NCBI GenBank assembly: GCA_963798805.1
Contig: CAWCVC010000005.1
Span: 1-64,000 of the forward strand
DNA: 64,000 nucleotides
Origin: CAVZCK01 sp963798805
Lineage (GTDB): Bacteria > Pseudomonadota > Alphaproteobacteria > Rhizobiales > Rhodomicrobiaceae
Direction of reading: 5' to 3'
Shown here: positions 52,819-61,595 of the stretch, piece after piece
How the letters are laid out: each line of letters starts with the position of its first letter
Numbering within the stretch: the first letter of the stretch is position 1
Program-made: the position numbers and the translations under genes
Notes under the pieces: model-generated
The model's input: the letters and a program-made list of their open reading frames with translations, nothing else
What the model was told of the DNA's origin: nothing
Database searches by the model: none

Positions 52819-53775
52819 CTAAACTTGCTGGTTCATGATCATAGAGAAATAGCGCTCGGTCTGCACGCTGTTGCAGAGTTCCGTCGCCGGCGTCGTCACC
52901 GCCGATGCCGCCGCGGCCACCCCATAGGCGCAAGCTTCACGCAGTGAGGCGCCGCCAGCGAGCTTTAGCACGAGGCCTCCGACAAAACTGTCCCCCGCGC
53001 CGACCTTGCTCATGACCTGCACCTTGGGGGGGATCGTCCAGAAAGTCTCCGCATCAGACAAGGTAATGGCGCCGCCCTCGGCAAAGGTGAGGATCAGGAC
53101 CTCGGCAAGCTTGCGCGCCTTCAGCTCATAGCCAAGCCGCTCGAGCGCATCGAGATCGGCCAGCGATCCCCCAGCCACGTATTCGGCCTCGCCCTGGTCC
53201 ATGATCCACACATAGGGCGGATGTTCGGATTCATGTGCCGCCGCGTCAAGCTCGCGCCCCGAAGTGTCGAGCACAAAACGCGCGCCGGCCTGGCGGGCAA
53301 GAGTGCCAATCCGGTGGTAGAAATCATCCGGCAGCCCGGGAGGCAGGCTGCCGCTCGCAACGACATAGGCGGCGGGCTCCGCGCCGCTCACGAAGATCCG
53401 CCTGAGCGCCTCCAGCACCCGCTCCGAGTCCGCGGCGCTCCATTCCGGACCGGGCAAAGTGAAGCGGAATTGCAAGCCGGTCGCGCGCTCATTCACGACG
53501 ACGCTCTGCCGGGTCAATCCATCGATCTCGACCCAGTGCGCAGGAATGCCCTCCGCGTCTAGCAGTGAGCGCAACATCTCGCCGGTCGCGCCGCCGATGG
53601 CGACAAAAGGCGTGCTGTTGCCGCCGAGCTTGGCGATCGCGCGGGAGACGTTCACACCGCCCCCGCCCGGATCAAAGCGCGCCGGGCCGCAGCGAAGTTT
53701 GTATCCGCTTTCCACCCGATCCACGTCGGTGGTCAGATCGAGAGCGGGATTGAGTGTCACAGTCAGGATCGACAT
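52819..53775 (-). CDS. PfkB-family hexose-phosphate kinase (1- or 6-phosphofructokinase-like)
   Basis: A 318-residue ribokinase-fold sugar kinase. MSILTVTLNPALDLTTDVD is the start typical of FruK/PfkB. GGGGVNVSRAIAKLGG binds the sugar and GAGDSFVGGLVLKLAGG has the catalytic Asp and anion hole. It would phosphorylate fructose 1- or 6-phosphate, or tagatose 6-phosphate. No PTS genes are adjacent. It lies near ppsA and a glycosidase island, so a central sugar-phosphate role is reasonable. Confidence 0.88.
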   Translation of the reverse strand: MSILTVTLNPALDLTTDVDRVESGYKLRCGPARFDPGGGGVNVSRAIAKLGGNSTPFVAIGGATGEMLRSLLDAEGIPAHWVEIDGLTRQSVVVNERATGLQFRFTLPGPEWSAADSERVLEALRRIFVSGAEPAAYVVASGSLPPGLPDDFYHRIGTLARQAGARFVLDTSGRELDAAAHESEHPPYVWIMDQGEAEYVAGGSLADLDALERLGYELKARKLAEVLILTFAEGGAITLSDAETFWTIPPKVQVMSKVGAGDSFVGGLVLKLAGGASLREACAYGVAAAASAVTTPATELCNSVQTERYFSMIMNQQV

Positions 53776-53924
53776 GGTTCGAGATGATATCCGGTTTGAC
53801 TTGTGGGACTTTGACCATAAGCAAAGCGCGATCCCTGTGGCGGACGCGCAAATGCCAGTCTCAGGCGCTTAGCTAGCGTCGAACCGGCGGCCCCGCAAGT
53901 CGTCTGGGCGGACGAGACCGAGTG

Positions 53925-54923
53925 TCAAACCTGTTCGCGCACCCCGAATTCGAAGCTCGCCACGACCGGTGCGTGATAGGATTCGGGCGTTTTCTCCACC
54001 ATCGTATAGGCGACGACCTCGTCGCCCAGCGCCTCATTATGCACTTCCATGCCGTGATAATGAGACAGGAGAGGCCGTGAGACTAGAATATGGTCGAGCA
54101 TCAGCTTGCGGCCTGCGTGGACCACGGTGAAGCGCCGGAAGTCCGGCAAACTGTGCTCCAGCGCAACCAGTTCCCGGCCGGTCAACTGGCCGTTGCCGGT
54201 GTCCTCGGTATCCCCGACCAGAATCCGAAAGGGGACCTCCCGCTCCTCGGCGTTGAAATCGCCGCAGACGGCCACGAGCGCATCAGGGTCCGCATCGAAG
54301 ATCCGCTCGACCAGCATCCGGGCTTCGAGCGCTTGCCCGGATCGCTTGATCGCGGCGACGAAATAGCCCTCTGCCCAGGCCGAGACGTTTTTCCAGGCAT
54401 ATGGCCCGATCTTCTGACCGGGGATGAAGGATGCGAGCGGCGCCTTGAGATGCATGTTGACGACATGCAACGTGCGCCCGCCAGGCAGCGCGATGGCGGC
54501 AACCAATATCGGCCGGTCCCAGACGATGGCGTCCTCCGCCGGCGGCGTGGCGGTCACGAGGCGATAACCGACCGGCGGAACGAGGCTGTTGGCGTATTGC
54601 GAGACCTCCGCCATCGGCCAGCGACTCAGCACGACAAGATTGTGCTTGTCGCGAGGCTCGGCGGTTTCCGTCCTCGTGGTGCTCGCCCTGTGGAAATCAC
54701 GGTAAGGCGTATCCGCGAGGAGAGCATCAAGCGCCGCCAGAGTGCGCGGGGCAGCGCCGGTTTCGCGCCAGCTATCGACCTCCTGCAGACAGAGCACATC
54801 CGCATCGAGGCGCTCGAGCTGCGGCCGCAAAATGGCGAGACGCTCGGCGAGCGGGCCGCTGGCATCGGCCTCGCAGGAAAGGTTTTCCAGATTGAAGCTG
54901 GCAAGACGTAATATCTGGCTCAC
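53925..54923 (-). CDS. Endonuclease/exonuclease/phosphatase family protein
   Basis: A 332-residue EEP-fold hydrolase. Motifs: LRLASFNLENLS (metal-binding Asn/Glu), LCLQEVDSWRE, VNMHLKAP, VCGDFNAEER, and DHILVSRPL near the end. The family cleaves DNA, inositol phosphates, sphingomyelin or other phosphodiesters. Its start overlaps the GH3 glucosidase stop by 4 bp, so the two are coupled; a link to phosphorylated glucans or osmolytes is possible but unproven. Confidence 0.85.
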   Translation of the reverse strand: MSQILRLASFNLENLSCEADASGPLAERLAILRPQLERLDADVLCLQEVDSWRETGAAPRTLAALDALLADTPYRDFHRASTTRTETAEPRDKHNLVVLSRWPMAEVSQYANSLVPPVGYRLVTATPPAEDAIVWDRPILVAAIALPGGRTLHVVNMHLKAPLASFIPGQKIGPYAWKNVSAWAEGYFVAAIKRSGQALEARMLVERIFDADPDALVAVCGDFNAEEREVPFRILVGDTEDTGNGQLTGRELVALEHSLPDFRRFTVVHAGRKLMLDHILVSRPLLSHYHGMEVHNEALGDEVVAYTMVEKTPESYHAPVVASFEFGVREQV

Positions 54924-57073
54924 GAACTCGGCTCCGCCAGCACACAGACCTCAAGCGCGCCCCTGAGCGGGGCGTTCCGGTCGGCCTTCGGCCCGACCAT
55001 GATTTCGATCCTGCCGGGTTCCAGTACCATCAGTCCCGCCTCGTTCGGGAAGCATAGATCCTCACAGGACAGCTCGAAGCGCACACTTCCGCTCGCCCCG
55101 GGCTCCAGCATGATTTTGGCCATGCCTTTCAGCTCCATGACCGGCCTCGCCACGCTCGCCACCGGATCGCGGATGAACAGCAAAGCCGTTTCCTCTCCGG
55201 CGACAGCCCCTTCATTCGCAATATGGGCCTCGACCACGACCGTCTCGCCGGGACTTATCGTGTCACGCGAAAGCCGCAAGGATTTATACGCGTACCAAGT
55301 ATAGGACAGCCCGTGACCGAAGGCGAAAAGCGGCTCGACCGGCGCGTCGATATAGCGGCTTGTTTGCACTTCGTCGTCTCTGGCGGGTCGCCCAGTCGGG
55401 CGCTGAGCATAGAAAATCGGGATCTGGCCGACGGCGGCCGGCCAGGAGACCGGCAGCTTGCCGCTCGGATTCCAGCGTCCTGTGAGGACGTCGGCGAGCG
55501 CCGTCCCCGCCTCGCTGCCCGGAAACCAGACGGCGAGCACGGCGTCGGCTTTTTCGAACAGCCAGGGCGCAATCAGCGGCCGCCCCGAGACGAGCGCGAC
55601 GATGACCGGCTTGCCCAAGGTGAAGACGGCTTCCGCGAGCCGCCGCTGGCAGTCAGTTAGGTCAAGGTAGACTCGGCTCGCGGCTTCGCCAGACATGCTG
55701 CCCGGCTCGCCAAGGCACATCATCACCATATCGGCCTGTTTCGCCGCCTCTATTGCCGCGGCAAAGCCCGTCGGATCTTCCTCGGCGATCCCGCTGCCGG
55801 CCTCATACGTAAGCTGCCAATCCGGCAGCGCTTCACGAATACCCGCGAGGAAGCTGACCGTATCTTCAGCCTTGCCGGCCGCGTGCCAAGGACCCAGGAT
55901 TTCCTTCCGGTCATCCGCGAACGGCCCCAGGACAGCCAACTTCTTGGACCCACCCCGGAGCGGCAGCACATCCCCCCGGTTCTGCAGCAGCACCATCGAC
56001 CGCCGAGCGGCATCACGAGCCAGAGCGCGGCGCGAGTGCGCGATTGGCCCGCTCGCCGCCTCTCCAGAGACACGGAAAGACTCCTCCAACAGCCCGAGCT
56101 GTGCCTTCAAATTGAGCACGCGCCGAACTGCCTCATTAATAAGCACTTCATCGATCAGCCCCCGTTCGAGGGCAATTGGCAGACCTTTTTCATAGGCTTC
56201 ACCCACCATATCAACATCCACGCCCGCCCTGAGGGCAAGCGCCGCAGCCTCGGTGAGATTCTCCGCGACGCCATGCGTAACCAGCTCGGCGATCGCCTTG
56301 AAATCGCTCACAATAACGCCGTCGAAACCCCAGCGTTTTCGCACGATATCCCGCAGAATTCCGGCATTTGCTGTCATCGGCACGCCGGCCAGGTCATTAA
56401 ACGAAGGCATAATAGACGCAACTCTTGCGCGCACGGCGACCGCAAATGGGGTAAGATGGACTTCATGCAGGCTGCGAAGCGAGATATCGGCCGAGCCATA
56501 TTCGCGCCCCGCCGTCACAGCGCCATAAGCGCCAAGATGCTTAGCCGTCGCGGCAAGCGTCCCAGCGCCGGGGAAATCTTTTTGAAAGCCTTTCACTTTC
56601 GCCTCGGCGAAGCGTGCCCCCAGCCAGGGGTCCTCGCCGAAGCTTTCCGCCATGCGGCCCCAGCGCGGATCCCGCGCCACGTCGAGCATGGGCGCGTAGG
56701 TGAGGCCGATCTGCGCCGCAACCGCCTCTTCGGCCGCAGCGCTCGCCGTCGTTTCCCACAAGACAGGGTCGAATGCGGCCGCTTCGCCGAGCGGGACCGG
56801 AAAGATCGTCCGGTAGCCGTGCAGCACGTCAGCCGTGATCAGCAGGGGAATGCCGAGGCGCGATTCCAGGGCGGCGTCCTGAGCTTGCCTTATTTCGGCG
56901 GCATCCCATACGCCGAGCACGCTGCCCGCGCGCCCGGCTCGTATCGTATCGAGCCATGCGCCCGAGAGGCCGGAGGCGTCGCCTTGCACCATTGTGAGCT
57001 GACCGATCTTCTCTTGTCTGGTCATCCCGGCGACCAGGGCCTCAATGCGCGCCTCCATTTTGTCCTGCGTCAT
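54920..57073 (-). CDS. GH3 beta-glucosidase (BglX-like), apparently cytoplasmic
   Basis: A 717-residue three-domain GH3 enzyme. The N-terminal barrel has YAPMLDVARDPRWGRMAESF and AKHLGAYGAV; the nucleophile is the Asp of GVIVSDFKAI. A middle alpha/beta sandwich follows (VLGPFADDRKEILGPW), then LPVSWP and FGHGLSYTWY, and a C-terminal Fn3-like domain. No signal peptide, unlike periplasmic E. coli BglX. GGGGG precedes the ATG. It would release glucose from beta-gluco-oligosaccharides. Confidence 0.92.
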   Translation of the reverse strand: MTQDKMEARIEALVAGMTRQEKIGQLTMVQGDASGLSGAWLDTIRAGRAGSVLGVWDAAEIRQAQDAALESRLGIPLLITADVLHGYRTIFPVPLGEAAAFDPVLWETTASAAAEEAVAAQIGLTYAPMLDVARDPRWGRMAESFGEDPWLGARFAEAKVKGFQKDFPGAGTLAATAKHLGAYGAVTAGREYGSADISLRSLHEVHLTPFAVAVRARVASIMPSFNDLAGVPMTANAGILRDIVRKRWGFDGVIVSDFKAIAELVTHGVAENLTEAAALALRAGVDVDMVGEAYEKGLPIALERGLIDEVLINEAVRRVLNLKAQLGLLEESFRVSGEAASGPIAHSRRALARDAARRSMVLLQNRGDVLPLRGGSKKLAVLGPFADDRKEILGPWHAAGKAEDTVSFLAGIREALPDWQLTYEAGSGIAEEDPTGFAAAIEAAKQADMVMMCLGEPGSMSGEAASRVYLDLTDCQRRLAEAVFTLGKPVIVALVSGRPLIAPWLFEKADAVLAVWFPGSEAGTALADVLTGRWNPSGKLPVSWPAAVGQIPIFYAQRPTGRPARDDEVQTSRYIDAPVEPLFAFGHGLSYTWYAYKSLRLSRDTISPGETVVVEAHIANEGAVAGEETALLFIRDPVASVARPVMELKGMAKIMLEPGASGSVRFELSCEDLCFPNEAGLMVLEPGRIEIMVGPKADRNAPLRGALEVCVLAEPSS

Positions 57074-57130
57074 GGTTGCCCCCTTAAGGGTTTCGATGGC
57101 GTCTGTAGCGTATAAGGCGAGATATCTGGC

Positions 57131-58976
57131 ATGATGCTTAAAAGGGTTGTGACAGAGGAGCCCAAGGCAACGATGAGACCAGCCGAAGCGCGAAGCAAAC
57201 CCTATGTCGAAAACACGTTCGCGCAGACACGCACGTTCGTGAATCTGCTGGGGTCCACATCCGCGAAAAACACCCTGATTCTGTTCGCGGCTTTAATCGT
57301 TGCCATTCTCATCTTCAACGCGTTCATGCAGGTTAGGCTGAACAGCTGGCAGGGAGCTATCTACGATTCGATCTCAAAACGTGATCTGGGCATATTCTAT
57401 CGCCAAATCGGCATATTCCTGATTATCGTCAGCATCCTCCTGGTTCTCGGCGTGGCCCAAACCTGGCTCTACGAAATGCTCAAGGTCCGACTTCGCGCCG
57501 CGGTTGCCTTTGATCTGCTCGACGAGTGGCTCCGGCCGATGCGGGCCTATCGCCTGCCTCTGGCGGGCGAGATCGGAGTCCATCCCGATCAGCGCATCCA
57601 GGACGATGCGCGCCGCTTGACCGAATTGACCGTCGATCTCGGCGTCGGCCTCCTGCAGTCGACGCTTCTCCTCGTCAGCTTCATCGGCGTGCTCTGGGTG
57701 CTGTCCGACCAGGTGGTCTTCGTTACTAGCACGGGCTCTTTCACCATCCCCGGCTATATGGTCTGGGCCGCAATCCTTTATGCGGTCGTCGGCTCCTATT
57801 TGACCTGGATCGTCGGACGCCCACTCATTCAGGCTAATACCGATCTGCGCGCCGCCGAAGCCGATTTCCGCTTCCTGCTGGTACGGGTGAACGAATTTTC
57901 CGAGGCGATCGCCATCCATCGCGGCGAGGCGGATGAGCGCTATCATCTCGGCCTCGTCGCCGGCAACGTGTTCTCGGTGATGCGCCGCATCGCCAATAAC
58001 CTCGCCCGGCTCAACTGGGTGACCGCCGGTTACGGCTGGCTCGCGCTGATCGCGCCGATCATCCTGGCCGCGCCAGGCTATTTCTCCGGCACGCTCACCC
58101 TCGGCGGGCTGATGATGGTGGTGGGCGCCTTCTTCCAGGTCCAGCAGTCGCTGCGCTGGTATGTCGACCGCTTTGCCGGCCTCGCCGAATGGCGGGCCAC
58201 GCTGCTGCGCGTCATTTCCTATAGGACGGCGCTTACGCAACTCGACACGCTTGGCCGCGATGAGGGCACCATTGTCTACGCCGAGCATCCCGAGGACAAG
58301 CTGTCGCTCGACGGGCTGCACGTGTTCGGCCCCAACGGCCGCATTTCGCTGGCGGAGGGCGAGCTCGAGGTCGAACCGGGCGAGCGCATCCTGATCGCCG
58401 GAACGCCACATTCCGGCAAGAGCACCTATTTCCGCGCCGTTGCCGGCCTTTGGAAGTGGGGCGAAGGCACTTTGCGCTTCCCCGAGCCCGGCACGCTGAT
58501 GTTCATGCCACACCGGCCCTATATGCCGCTCGGCACGCTGCGAAAGGCGCTGACCTATCCTGAGCCGCCGCAGCTCTTCAGCGATGAGGTCATTCGCGCC
58601 GTGCTGAAGCGCATCCGGCTCGATCGGCTGGCGCCTCTCCTCGACAGCGAGGACCGCTGGGACCAGGAATTGACGCTCGACGAGCAACAGCGTTTCGCCT
58701 TCGCGCGGATGATCCTGTTGAAACCGGCCTGGGTCATCCAGGACGAGGCCATGAGCGAGCTCGACGACGACAACCGCAAGCTGCTCGAGTTCGATCTTCA
58801 AGCACGACCTCGCCAAGACCGCGCTGATCAGCATCGGCAAGAAGAGCGACAATGGCAATTTCTACGACCGGGAATTCCATCTTGAAGCCCGACCGCCGGT
58901 CCTCAGGATGCCGCTTGGGCTGAAGGTCGAACCGCTCGTGATCGCGCCGCCGGTGAAGATTCCGGAGCCGGCTTGA
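57131..58976 (+). pseudogene. SbmA/YddA-like ABC transporter (fused permease-ATPase) with 3' frameshift
   Basis: The N-terminal half has about six membrane helices and the EAA-like HPDQRIQDDARRLTEL of the ABCD/YddA/BacA group. The ATPase half has Walker A AGTPHSGKSTYF, a degenerate signature LTLDEQQRFAFARM and Walker B VIQDEAMSELDDD. In the first frame a stop comes at 58885 after an unrelated tail. Dropping one base near 58790-58793 restores EF-IFKHDLAKTALISIGKK and NGNFYDREFHLEAR, ending at 58976. The core motifs are intact, so a mutant with altered tail or a sequencing error are both possible. Substrate unknown. Confidence 0.8.
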
Positions 58977-58987
58977 CCCGCGTGGAA

Positions 58988-60235
58988 ATGATGAGATCGG
59001 CAACGATGTCGGACAACGCGCTGCTCGATCTGACGCAGCGCCAGACCTTCGCCTTTTTCTGGGACGGTGCGCACCAGCCGACGGGCATGGCGTTCGACCG
59101 CGCGAGCACGATGCGCGAGGTGGATGAGACGCCGCTTGCGACGGGTGGTACCGGCTTCGGCATCATGGCGATGATCGTTGCGGTTGAGCGCCGATGGCTC
59201 AAACGCGCCGACGCTCTGCGGCGGCTCGAGCGCATTCTCGCATTCCTCGAATCCGCCGACTGCCATCACGGCGCCTTCCCGCATTTCTTCAAGGACGAGA
59301 GCGGCGAAGAGTTCTCCTTCTGGCACGGCAATGCCGGCGGCGACATCGTCGAGACCGCCTTTCTGGTGGTCGGCCTGCTTTGCGCCCGGCAATATTTCAC
59401 CGGCACGGATGAAACCGAAACGAGCCTGCGCCGCCGCATCGACCGTCTCTGGCAGGCTGTCGAATGGAACTGGTTCACCGGCGGCGACAAGATCCTGATC
59501 TGGCATTGGGGCGAAAAACTCGGCTGGGGCGACCGGCACCGGATCCATGGCTGGGACGAATGCCTGATCGCCTATGTACTGGCGGCGTCCTCGCCGACCT
59601 TCCCGACGGGGGCGGAGCCCTATCATGATGGATGGACCGCCGGGCGAACCTTCCGCAATGGCCGCGAATTTTACGGCCACCGCCTGCCGCTCGGACCCGA
59701 CTATGGCGGCCCGTTGTTCTTTGCGCATTTCTCCTTCCTCGGCCTTGATCCACGCGGGCTCAAGGATCGCTATGCCGACTACTGGCAGCAGGTGCGAGAG
59801 CACACTCTGATCAATTACGAGCACTGCGTGAGGAACCCGAACGGCTTTAGGGGCTACGGCCCAGATTGCTGGGGACTGACGTCCAGCGACGGCGACAAAG
59901 GCTATGCCGGGCACGCGCCGAACCACGATTCGGGCGTCATTGCCCCGACTGCCGCGCTCTCCAGCTTTCCCTATACGCCAGAGCAGTCGATGCGGGCGCT
60001 CAGACATTTCCATGGCGATCTCGGCGATCGTATCTGGCGGGATTACGGCTTCGTCGACGCTTTCAACGAGACGGTGGACTGGTATGCGACGGACCACCTG
60101 GCCATCGACCAGGGGCCGATCATCGTCATGATCGAGAATTACCGCACGGGGCTGCTGTGGCGGCTGTTCATGAGCTGTCCGGAAGTACAGCGCGGCCTCG
60201 ACGTGCTTGGATTCGAGCGAACTCCGGTCGCGTGA
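58988..60235 (+). CDS. Glucoamylase-like (GH144-type) glycosidase, probable beta-1,2-glucanase
   Basis: A 415-residue (alpha/alpha)6-barrel protein of the glycoamylase-like (PF10091) group. Marks include RQTFAFFWDGAHQPTGMAFD, ATGGTGFGIMAMIVAVER, WGWDRHR-type HGWDECLIAYVLAASS, and DCWGLTSSDGDKGY. Characterised GH144 members cut beta-1,2-glucan, and the same fold occurs in cyclic beta-1,2-glucan synthases. No signal peptide, so it should be cytoplasmic. Possible starts are 58973 (TTG), 58988, 58991 and 59006; I use the first ATG. It follows the ABC transporter directly. Confidence 0.82.
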   Translation: MMRSATMSDNALLDLTQRQTFAFFWDGAHQPTGMAFDRASTMREVDETPLATGGTGFGIMAMIVAVERRWLKRADALRRLERILAFLESADCHHGAFPHFFKDESGEEFSFWHGNAGGDIVETAFLVVGLLCARQYFTGTDETETSLRRRIDRLWQAVEWNWFTGGDKILIWHWGEKLGWGDRHRIHGWDECLIAYVLAASSPTFPTGAEPYHDGWTAGRTFRNGREFYGHRLPLGPDYGGPLFFAHFSFLGLDPRGLKDRYADYWQQVREHTLINYEHCVRNPNGFRGYGPDCWGLTSSDGDKGYAGHAPNHDSGVIAPTAALSSFPYTPEQSMRALRHFHGDLGDRIWRDYGFVDAFNETVDWYATDHLAIDQGPIIVMIENYRTGLLWRLFMSCPEVQRGLDVLGFERTPVA

Positions 60236-60245
60236 GAGCCGCACG

Positions 60246-61595
60246 ATGAACGCAGCGCCCCCTCTGGACGAATCGGCTGATTCTCAGTTGCGGATCTCCG
60301 CGGCGAAAATGGCGAAGGCGGTCTCGGCGACCACTCTCGTCAAGCGCCGGCCCGGCTTCGGGCAGACGATCAAGCCGGCCAAAGGATCGGTGCTAGCCGC
60401 GATCGGCAGCGCAAATACCGAAGACGAGCCCGACTATTTCTTCCACTGGCTGCGGGACAGCGCGGCCATAATGGATGCAGCGCTTATTCTTATCCGGCAC
60501 GGCATCGACGCGGATCAATGGAAGCAGCGCTTCGCCGAATTCGTGCGCTTCAGCCTCGATGCGGGCCGGATCAGCGGACGGCGGTTTTTGAGCGAGGCGG
60601 CAGGGCTACGCGAGCGCACTGCGCCGGACTTCCAGCAATTCTTGCGGCCGGATGCGGAGATCTCCGCCGTCGAGGGCGACGCAGTGCTCGGCGAAGTGCG
60701 TTACAATGCCGACGGCACGCTCGACTTCCTGCGGTGGAACCGGCCGCAACATGACGGTCCCGCCGCCCGTGCGCTGACCTGCCTGCGTTTTCTCGATGCG
60801 GGCGCAGTGCCGGAAAACGCGCGCAACGCCACCGCCGAATTGCTCCAGCTCGACCTCCATTATACCAAGGCTCGAGCGGGCGCGCCCTGCTTCGACATCT
60901 GGGAGGAGGAATGGGCCGTCCATTTCTACGCCTGCCTCATGCAACATGCCGCGCTGCAAGAAGGCGCGCGCTGGGCGGAGGGGCGCGGCGAAACGGCGTA
61001 TGCCTCCGAATGCGCCGAGGCGGCTAAATCCCTATACGGATCTTTAGGCCGATTCTGGTCGCCCGAGCGGGGTTTCTATCTCAGCCGCATCATGACGGCT
61101 GGCGGCAGCACCACCAAAGAGCTGGACTTCTCCGTAGTTCTCGGCGTTCTCCATGCCGGATGGCCGGACGGACGCTTCAGCGTTGGGGATGAGCAGGCCG
61201 CCATAACCTTGAAGCGGCTCGAAGAGCGGTTCGCCGCCGACTACGCCATCAATCGCGGCGCGGGCGCGGGCATCGCTTTCGGCCGCTATGGCGCCGATAC
61301 CTATGTCAGCGGCGGTGCCTGGTTCATTAGCACCTTCGGCGCAGCCGAGTTCTGCTACAAGCGCGCCTTGGCGACGGCAGACCGCGGGCTCATCGCCAGG
61401 GGAGACGCCATGCTTGAGATGGCGCGGCGGTTCATACCGGCGTCGGGCGACATCTCGGAACAGTTCGATCAGACGACAGGCGAACAGACCTCCGCCAAGG
61501 ACCTCACCTGGAGCCACGCCGCCTTCATTACAGCTTGGGAGGCGAGGCAGAATGCGCTTCGGACCGCCGCGGGCAAGAGGGGCGACACGATATGA
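60246..61595 (+). CDS. GH15 glucoamylase-like enzyme
   Basis: A 449-residue (alpha/alpha)6-barrel glycosidase. GH15 features: DEPDYFFHWLRDSAAIMDA, FDIWEEEWAVHFYA (general acid region), TYVSGGAWFISTF, and the second Glu in ISEQFDQTTGEQTSAKDLTW. Family members release glucose from alpha-glucans. No signal peptide. It starts 10 bp after the upstream glycosidase and overlaps the downstream phosphorylase by 4 bp, so three enzymes share one transcript. Confidence 0.88.
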   Translation: MNAAPPLDESADSQLRISAAKMAKAVSATTLVKRRPGFGQTIKPAKGSVLAAIGSANTEDEPDYFFHWLRDSAAIMDAALILIRHGIDADQWKQRFAEFVRFSLDAGRISGRRFLSEAAGLRERTAPDFQQFLRPDAEISAVEGDAVLGEVRYNADGTLDFLRWNRPQHDGPAARALTCLRFLDAGAVPENARNATAELLQLDLHYTKARAGAPCFDIWEEEWAVHFYACLMQHAALQEGARWAEGRGETAYASECAEAAKSLYGSLGRFWSPERGFYLSRIMTAGGSTTKELDFSVVLGVLHAGWPDGRFSVGDEQAAITLKRLEERFAADYAINRGAGAGIAFGRYGADTYVSGGAWFISTFGAAEFCYKRALATADRGLIARGDAMLEMARRFIPASGDISEQFDQTTGEQTSAKDLTWSHAAFITAWEARQNALRTAAGKRGDTI

